A stretch of 39,386 nucleotides of DNA from DATGZX01 sp035296965 (lineage in GTDB: Bacteria; Planctomycetota; Planctomycetia; Gemmatales; Gemmataceae), in assembly GCA_035296965.1 (NCBI GenBank), contig DATGZX010000343.1, forward strand, positions 1-39,386, read 5' to 3'. Made by a program: the position numbers and the translations under genes. Position 1 is the first letter of the stretch; each line of letters begins with the position of its first letter. Shown here one piece after another: positions 34,746 to 39,386 of the stretch. The notes beneath the pieces are model-generated. The model saw only the letters and a list, made by a program, of their open reading frames with translations. It made no database searches and was not told where the DNA came from.

Positions 34746-35033
34746 TTAGCAGGCGGTTTGCGCTTCGTCACTAGCCTCGTCCTCATCGCGACTGGCGGAG
34801 CGCTGCCGTTGCCTTGAGCGCATCTGTTCCACCAAGGCAGCGGTCCTTGCTGCATGGGACGAGGCCACCTGTAACTTGATGAAGCCGCTGGCGTTTCCCA
34901 GCAGCTAATCCATGTTCACAGTTTCAGCGTCTCCAAGGTACGAAGCAATCCCTTGGCCTCTCGGGTACATTCGGATCGCTTCTGCTTCCGGCAGGAAACG
35001 GAAGGTCGCGATGGTGACGAGCTTATCTGCCAT
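34746..35033 (-). pseudogene. DUF2007-like gene interrupted by in-frame amber codon
   Basis: On the minus strand an ATG at 35033 opens MADKLVTIATFRFLPEAEAI, then GQGIASYLGDAETVNMD. A TAG follows at 34907-34905, and in the same frame LLGNASGFIKLQVASSHAAR and a charged tail run to TAA at 34746. Together they read as one 95-codon protein of the DUF2007 (putative signal-transducing) type, where the position of the TAG is normally Trp (the family's DWLLGNA-like turn). A single G-to-A change, TGG to TAG, explains it. Both halves keep family sequence and there is no frameshift, so the lesion is recent, a sequencing error, or a read-through site. GAAAGAAG precedes the ATG. It is the first gene before the M20 hydrolase. 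Confidence 0.8.
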
Positions 35034-35143
35034 GGGCGACTTCTTTCACAGTCTTCTCATGCCACATTTCGCGAAGGGTATAGTGCACGTCGGCATTGTT
35101 TTCTAATCATATGCCATCCCCCAGCGAAGCGCCCTGTGGCTTG

Positions 35144-36565
35144 TCAGCGTGGTGTCCCGCTGGCGGGCGTGAGCACGGACTGCAGCGCCGCTGTCAATGC
35201 CCGCTCGCTGCTGGGCGCGACCCAGCACCAGTCGCGCAGTTTCGTAGCGCCGTCTTGCCAGACCCGTCCTACCGGAATGAAGCCTGGCGCGCACTCGCCG
35301 TAGCCGGCCACGATGACGAATTCATCCCTGCGCAGCTGCTGAGCCATGAGTTGATACTCCGCAGACGACCCTCCCGGCAAAAGCACCACTTGCGCCATCC
35401 CGAAATCGAGTGCAGACACGTCGAGTTTGTGACCGGCGTCGGCGCGATTGCGCCAGCTTAGCCCCAGCGCGGCCAGGCATTGGTCAAATGGTCTGGTCGA
35501 CGTGGCTAGCCTTCTTTGCAGATCAGCAACGCTGTATCCGGGGCTGTTCCTTGGCTCCAGGCGCAACGGCACAGTGCGGTAAGCTATCTGCTTGAGGGGA
35601 TGGCGCCGGGTGGCCTTCCAGGCCTGGGACATCGCCCGGTAGATGCGGTCAGCCAGCTCGTGGCGATCCTCGGATGAGCTTTCGTCGGATTTCTCTGCCG
35701 TTGCGCTGGCGCCGCAGCCCGACAGGTAAATCTGCGCGGTTCCGGGTTGTTCGGCGCGTCGACGCTTGCGCGCCATCCCAACGAAATCCGCAGAAACAGC
35801 GCCCTTGCCGTATTCCCGCAAGGCATACTTGGGCGCGGCGTAGCAACTTACGACAGCCAGCGGGAACTCGCTGTCCCAGAAGCTGAGCATCTTCAGCCAA
35901 GGATCACTCGCTCCCACGGGTCTCGCGTTGGCGCGGGGATCGCGGGTCGTGCGGACCCTGCCAAAGGTGCTCCGGGCATTGTCTTCCCTGAATTGACCAT
36001 GAGATGCAGCCTGTTCCACATTTGCTTGCCCGAGCCCAATGTGGGAAATTCTGCGCGGATTCTGGAGACTGGCCCGTGCCGCATGGGCGACATTCTGGAG
36101 AGCGCGTTCGTGAAATTTTAAGTCGCAGATTCTTCCGGCTGCTTGTCGTTTTTCCAGAATGCGCTGGGCTTCCAGGTCTGCGATCGGGGCATCGTGCTGG
36201 TGCACACTCGTCACGAGGACGCGTTCGGGTACGGTACGGGCCGCCTCAGCCAGGGCGGCGCGCCAAGAGTCGTAGGCGTCGTTGCGGATTTCGTACCAAT
36301 CGACGGCTACTAAGACAATCGGTTTGTCCATGCCAAGAAGCACGAGTCCATTGGCATAAAGCGGGTCGTCGATTTGCCGGACAGAAGCGGTCCCACCGCC
36401 CATGAGGGGATGCCCTAGTGGCGGCGTCACATCGGCCGAGAAAGTTGTCAATTGAAAGAGCGGTTCTTGCCGCAGCTGAGCCAGCGAAGTTGTCGTCTCC
36501 AGGCCGGCTCCTATCCACGCAGCCGCGGCCGCCAACACTTCGCGCCGCGTGAATTCGATCTTCAT
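35144..36565 (-). CDS. Tat-exported neutral/alkaline ceramidase-like protein
   Basis: A 473-residue protein. MKIEFTRREVLAAAAAWIGA carries a twin-arginine motif, so it is exported folded. The body resembles the N-terminal domain of neutral ceramidases and related planctomycete proteins: FSADVTPPLGHPLMGG, YANGLVLLGMDKPIVLVAVD, VLVTSVHQHDAPI (metal His region), and later VSCYAAPKYALREYGKGAVSADFVG and QIYLSGCGASATAE. True ceramidases are longer (about 650 residues or more) and carry NxxH and GDVSPN motifs that I do not see intact here, so hydrolysis of ceramide is not established. The start is the ATG ending at 36565, preceded by AGGAGG five bases away; this is the strongest ribosome site I noticed. 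Monocistronic. Confidence 0.78.
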   Translation of the reverse strand: MKIEFTRREVLAAAAAWIGAGLETTTSLAQLRQEPLFQLTTFSADVTPPLGHPLMGGGTASVRQIDDPLYANGLVLLGMDKPIVLVAVDWYEIRNDAYDSWRAALAEAARTVPERVLVTSVHQHDAPIADLEAQRILEKRQAAGRICDLKFHERALQNVAHAARASLQNPRRISHIGLGQANVEQAASHGQFREDNARSTFGRVRTTRDPRANARPVGASDPWLKMLSFWDSEFPLAVVSCYAAPKYALREYGKGAVSADFVGMARKRRRAEQPGTAQIYLSGCGASATAEKSDESSSEDRHELADRIYRAMSQAWKATRRHPLKQIAYRTVPLRLEPRNSPGYSVADLQRRLATSTRPFDQCLAALGLSWRNRADAGHKLDVSALDFGMAQVVLLPGGSSAEYQLMAQQLRRDEFVIVAGYGECAPGFIPVGRVWQDGATKLRDWCWVAPSSERALTAALQSVLTPASGTPR

Positions 36566-36954
36566 GCGTTCCTCCTGCCGCGAATGGGCAATCATCCTTG
36601 AGTGGGCTGCAAACGTGGGTAGATGATACCAGATTCGTGAAATCTGTGTCAGCCAGGCCACGCCCTAGGGTGCCTCATGGCTCAAACCGGTTAACACCCG
36701 GTAATGGTAGTAGCGGTCCAAGAGGGTAGCTGGCAGAAAACGATAGAATGTTCCACAGGCGGAACGGTGCGGAGTAATTACCCGCAACCGGGCCATCTGA
36801 TCCGTGACCCGGATCGGCTAGCGTGGGCAAGTACAAGGGCCGCAAAGAGGGCACGGCCTGGGACAGTGTAGACGGCGATCTCTACCATTTTCGCTATTCA
36901 GAGGCTAGAGTACCTGTGGGTTGTTCTTCTGGTTCAGCGCGGGAGGCATCGCCC
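36566..36954. other. Divergent intergenic region upstream of the small membrane gene pair
   Basis: Contains a TAGAAT word at 36744-36749 that could be a -10 for the rightward genes, a 5-bp dyad GTTCC/GGAAC near 36750-36766, and a 6-bp hairpin GATCCG-TGACC-CGGATC at 36799-36815. The frame of the next gene is open back to a GTG at 36823, but that extension shows no protein-like features. No other gene is seen. Confidence 0.45.
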
Positions 36955-37194
36955 TTGTATCCTTGGCTAGTCAATTTCCTGGAACACGATTCACCGAATT
37001 TAATAGTCGTGTTAACTGTGGCTGGAATTCTGGGCCGATATATCATTCAACAGCACAAGACGCACCTAGACTCAAAAGAAAAGGAGATCGAGAGACTTGT
37101 CAAAGAGAGAGACAAGCTTCAAGATCACCTTCTCAAGCAGCGTCTCTCTACGACCGACACTGGGAAATCAGACAAGCGGGGGAAGCAGACATGA
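36955..37194 (+). CDS. Small single-pass membrane protein with coiled coil
   Basis: From a TTG at 36955 the frame gives 79 residues: YPWLVNFLEHDSPN, a membrane helix LIVVLTVAGILGRYII, then a strongly heptad-like charged helix (HLDSKEKEIERLVKERDKL) and a polar tail. The TTG is preferred because GGGAGG lies eight bases upstream; the alternative GTG at 36823 would add 44 residues of unlikely composition and has no good ribosome site. Its stop overlaps the ATG of the next gene (ATGA), so the two are translated together and may form a membrane complex through the coiled coil. No family recognised. Confidence 0.55.
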   Translation: MYPWLVNFLEHDSPNLIVVLTVAGILGRYIIQQHKTHLDSKEKEIERLVKERDKLQDHLLKQRLSTTDTGKSDKRGKQT

Positions 37195-37733
37195 ACGAAT
37201 TCTTCATCCGCCTCGCCATCAGCGCGGTAGTGTTCGGATTGGCAGCCTTGATTTTCCTATGGCGATACCATGCCGTCCTCGGCCTTCCCGCTAAACGGCG
37301 GACTTTTCAATACCGCCTGTTTGCTCTCCGTGATCGTGTGATCGATCTGATTGTGGACGGCGTTATGAAGGAGGACGACCCCAAATGGCAGGCTCTCTAT
37401 AGCGCGCTCAATGCGTCCGCTAAACCGGTGGTGGTCGATCGAATGCGAAGCGGTCTACCCTTCGTTTTGGAGATTCTTAGGAAGGCAGCGCCGCCAACCC
37501 CCGGCGAACTGGCAAGTTTTGATTCCCTGCCGCAGCCGGTCAAGCAGATCTATGCCGATTATGTCAATGCCGTACTCAGCATTTGCTGGGAAGGTAGCTT
37601 TCTGCTTCGCTTAGCTGTATGGCTTGCCAAAAAGGCCGTGTTTGTCGCGCGATGGCTTCAGCGGCAGAGGCCGGTAGAGACAGCCACCTATCGTAGTTTT
37701 GAGCGGGCCAAGGAGCAGCTATGCCCAGCGTAG
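37191..37733 (+). CDS. Membrane-associated hypothetical protein, coupled to upstream gene
   Basis: A 180-residue protein beginning MNEFFIRLAISAVVFGLAAL, an N-terminal helix, followed by a soluble helical part (FALRDRVIDLIVDGVMKEDD, WQALYSALNASAKPVV) and a second hydrophobic stretch near the end (FLLRLAVWLAKKAVFVARWL). The ribosome site GGGGGAAG lies inside the upstream gene, and the ATG overlaps its stop by four bases. The frame is open further upstream but belongs there to the overlapped gene. I do not recognise the family. A two-gene membrane unit just before the translesion polymerase could be unrelated to it, since a separate promoter lies between them. Confidence 0.7.
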   Translation: MNEFFIRLAISAVVFGLAALIFLWRYHAVLGLPAKRRTFQYRLFALRDRVIDLIVDGVMKEDDPKWQALYSALNASAKPVVVDRMRSGLPFVLEILRKAAPPTPGELASFDSLPQPVKQIYADYVNAVLSICWEGSFLLRLAVWLAKKAVFVARWLQRQRPVETATYRSFERAKEQLCPA

Positions 37734-37794
37734 CTACTGCGCCACTACCTTATCGGGGGCGGCAACGGCTGGCGCAGCCTGTTCGGGTTCGTTA

Positions 37795-37823
37795 TTGACA
37801 ACTCCCCGCCTACAATCTATACG
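37795..37823 (+). promoter_or_regulatory. Candidate promoter of the Y-family polymerase
   Basis: A perfect TTGACA (37795-37800), 17 bases, then TATACG (37818-37823, four of six). Transcription would begin near 37830, about 57 bases before the ATG at 37887. The -10 lies inside the dyad at 37815-37834. Confidence 0.5.
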
Positions 37824-37834
37824 TCTGTATAGAT
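37815..37834. promoter_or_regulatory. Operator-like dyad over the polymerase promoter
   Basis: ATCTATAC, spacer GTCT, GTATAGAT: perfect 8-base arms covering the -10 and start region of the polymerase promoter. A repressor bound here would block initiation. By analogy with damage-inducible polymerases elsewhere, a LexA-type regulator is a candidate, but the sequence is not one of the standard LexA boxes I know. Confidence 0.5.
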
Positions 37835-37886
37835 AAATTGGCCCGCGCCTCTTCCCAGCTGCGCGCCCTTGTCCGTTGACCTGACC

Positions 37887-39095
37887 ATGCCGCTCACTCT
37901 GCCAGACCGCTTCATTCTTCATCTGGACGCCGATGCGTTTTTTGCTTCGGTCGAGCAACGCGACGATCCGAAGTTACGCGGCAGGCCGGTGGCGGTCGGC
38001 ACTGGGGTCGTCGCAAGCTGCAGCTATGAAGCACGCCGGGACGGGGTCCGCACGGGGATGCGCCTGGCCGAAGCGCGCCACTTGTGCCGGCCGCTGATCG
38101 TCATTCCCGGCGAATACCCGCGTTACGAGCAAGCCGCCCGGCACATGCTTGCCGTTTGCGAAGAACAGACGCCGCACATTGAGGTAGCTGCACTCGACGA
38201 TCTCTACCTCGATCTCACTCACGGAAACCGGCCCGAGCGAGCGGCCGGCGATATCCGCACGCAAATTCGGGATGAGATCCGCCTGAGCGTATCTGTCGGT
38301 ATGGGAAGCAACAAGCTGATAGCCAACGTGGCTACGAAGGAGGCAAAACCAGGGAGGCAGGTGCGCGTGCCTGCCGGCGACGAGCAACAGTATTTATCTC
38401 CCTGGCCGGTGCGGGTGTTGCCCGGCGTGGGACCAAAGATAGAGACTCGACTGGGGCGTCTGAACGTACAACGGATCGGCGAAATGGCCGGTATGCCGGT
38501 GCCATTATTACGTGGCCTATTCGGGCCCCAGGGACGCGTCCTGCACGAGCGTGCGCACGGCATCGACCACCGGCCGGTGGAGCCGCGCAAGCCGCCGCAG
38601 TCCGTGAGCCGGCGGACCAGTTTCGACCCGCCTGTAGCCGACCGTGCCTTCCTGCGCGCCATGCTCGATTACCTGGTGGAGCGAGCCGTTACCTGGATGC
38701 GCTTTCATCACCTAGCTGCCAAAGGTTTCACGGTGGATATCCGTTACGGCGACTACGAGAGCGCACTCGGGCATGGAACGTTTCGGCACGCGACGCACCA
38801 CGACACGGAACTCAAAGAGGCGGCCCGCGAGCGCCTCGACACGCTCTATCAGCGCCGGCTGCCGTTACGACTTTTGGGTATCGAACTGGCACCGCTGGAA
38901 GCGCCGGACCTGCAGCCTGCCCTTTTCCTGGATCCAGAAGAAGAGCGTGCTCGTCGCCTGGTGGAATGCAAGGATGCAATCCACGAGCGCTTTGGGTTCA
39001 CGGCATTGATGAGCGGCTCCATGCTGCTATTGGCGGAACGCCTGGACCGAGACAGGGAGAATTTTCGACTGCGTACACCCTGTTTGACGCGCTGA
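37887..39095 (+). CDS. dinB: Y-family DNA polymerase (Pol IV / DinB-like)
   Basis: A 402-residue translesion polymerase. The palm has ILHLDADAFFASVEQ (catalytic Asp14), SCSYEARRDGVRTGM (nucleotide-binding Tyr and Arg), and a second acidic site reading AALDDLYLDLT, where the family's invariant DE pair is DD (Asp94, Asp95). Next come VSVGMGSNKLIANVATKEAKP, the helix-hairpin-helix LPGVGPKIETRLGRL, and the little finger with SVSRRTSFDPP. It is slightly longer than E. coli Pol IV, with no clear beta-clamp motif at the end that I could name. The ATG at 37887 is preferred over an in-frame TTG at 37869, although neither has a strong ribosome site. Acts in error-prone bypass of damaged DNA, probably under damage control given the promoter dyad. 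It could also be an ImuB-like relative, but most active-site residues are kept. Confidence 0.9.
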   Translation: MPLTLPDRFILHLDADAFFASVEQRDDPKLRGRPVAVGTGVVASCSYEARRDGVRTGMRLAEARHLCRPLIVIPGEYPRYEQAARHMLAVCEEQTPHIEVAALDDLYLDLTHGNRPERAAGDIRTQIRDEIRLSVSVGMGSNKLIANVATKEAKPGRQVRVPAGDEQQYLSPWPVRVLPGVGPKIETRLGRLNVQRIGEMAGMPVPLLRGLFGPQGRVLHERAHGIDHRPVEPRKPPQSVSRRTSFDPPVADRAFLRAMLDYLVERAVTWMRFHHLAAKGFTVDIRYGDYESALGHGTFRHATHHDTELKEAARERLDTLYQRRLPLRLLGIELAPLEAPDLQPALFLDPEEERARRLVECKDAIHERFGFTALMSGSMLLLAERLDRDRENFRLRTPCLTR

Positions 39096-39111
39096 AGCTC
39101 GCCGAGACGAC

Positions 39112-39282
39112 GCCTCTTGAATCCTGCTCTTTCTCCTGCTCCTACTCTTCATCCTCTTCCCAATCTTAATCTTCATCTTCATTCTTTCTCTTATGCGGGG
39201 CCCTGCCAGCAAGAGCAAGATTAGGAGGAAGATTAAGATGAGGAGGAGGATGAAGAGCACGATTCAGATTAAGAGTAAGATG
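39112..39282. repeat. Inverted pair of degenerate hexamer satellites (pyrimidine arm, purine arm)
   Basis: The left arm is almost pure pyrimidine on the plus strand; ten hexamers of form TCYTNN run without a break from 39122 to 39181, then slip phase. The right arm (39211-39282) is twelve consecutive hexamers such as AAGAGC, AAGATT, AGGAGG and AAGATG, the complement of the same motif. A GC-rich centre (GCGGGGCCCTGCC, about 39195-39207) separates them. The arms pair only imperfectly. Translated, the frames give low-complexity Leu/Ile or Lys/Arg runs, not proteins. I have seen similar AAGATT/AAGAGC arrays in Gemmata-type genomes; a function is unknown. Confidence 0.85.
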
Positions 39283-39386
39283 GGCTTTGCTCTTCGGCGA
39301 CGGAACGCTCACCAAGCTATCCCAAAAACACGGCGATGATAACCCTGCGATGAATTGAAATCACGAAAAGCACCAAAAATATGCTC
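39283..39386. other. Window end, no feature seen
   Basis: After the satellite the last hundred bases turn AT-richer. No start codon with a convincing downstream frame, hairpin or repeat is visible before the window ends. Confidence 0.4.

Overview
The window is GC-rich bacterial chromosome that most probably comes from a planctomycete of the Gemmata group. The evidence is family content. There are two DUF1559 pseudopilin-like genes, DUF3604 and DUF1501 family sequence, an ECF sigma factor fused to a membrane helix and a long carboxypeptidase-regulatory-like tail, and large Ser/Thr kinase and hybrid histidine kinase signalling proteins. There are also secreted or anchored ankyrin and HEAT proteins, Tat-exported enzymes, and purine/pyrimidine hexamer satellite DNA. 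The taxonomic call is an inference; there is no rRNA, tRNA or other phylogenetic marker gene. I saw no CRISPR array, insertion sequence or integrase.

Layout. 1-1105 holds the end of a DUF3604 gene followed by a broken DUF1501 remnant. 1461-10031 is a run of minus-strand genes: a hybrid histidine kinase, an ankyrin / CxxCH / cyclase-like protein, and two DUF1559 + small lipoprotein pairs separated by a small exported OB-fold-like protein. 10206-12764 is bounded by two near-identical palindromes and holds a DUF1697 gene, a DUF6629-type membrane protein and an acyl-ACP desaturase. 12765-13629 is mostly eroded DNA with possible phage-derived remnants and an 11-bp tandem repeat. 13630-17686 has a membrane protein and an acetoacetate-decarboxylase-like protein converging on a large FAD oxidoreductase. 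17966-22339 encodes a giant kinase / zinc ribbon / cyclase / STAND-ATPase / TPR protein, convergent with the ECF sigma gene (22385-25300).

25708-28130 is an overlapping pair: a sugar epimerase and a Tat-exported GH5 hydrolase. A membrane-anchored HEAT-repeat protein follows (28256-31117), then a small conserved unknown (31566-32084). A minus-strand operon (35033-32148) runs from a DUF2007-like gene carrying an in-frame amber codon, through an M20 hydrolase, to a class III aminotransferase. A Tat-exported ceramidase-like protein (36565-35144), a coupled pair of small membrane proteins (36955-37733) and a Y-family DNA polymerase behind an operator-like dyad complete the coding part. The window ends in an inverted pair of hexamer satellites.

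How it fits together. Most genes serve signalling, the cell surface, or degradation and modification of carbohydrate and lipid-like substrates. The best candidates for something little described are the kinase-cyclase-ATPase fusion with an altered cyclase metal site, the ankyrin protein with a haem-c-type CxxCH motif inside a cyclase-like fold, the membrane protein / decarboxylase-like / FAD oxidoreductase cluster, and the amber-interrupted DUF2007 gene. All functions are inferred from sequence motifs read by eye.
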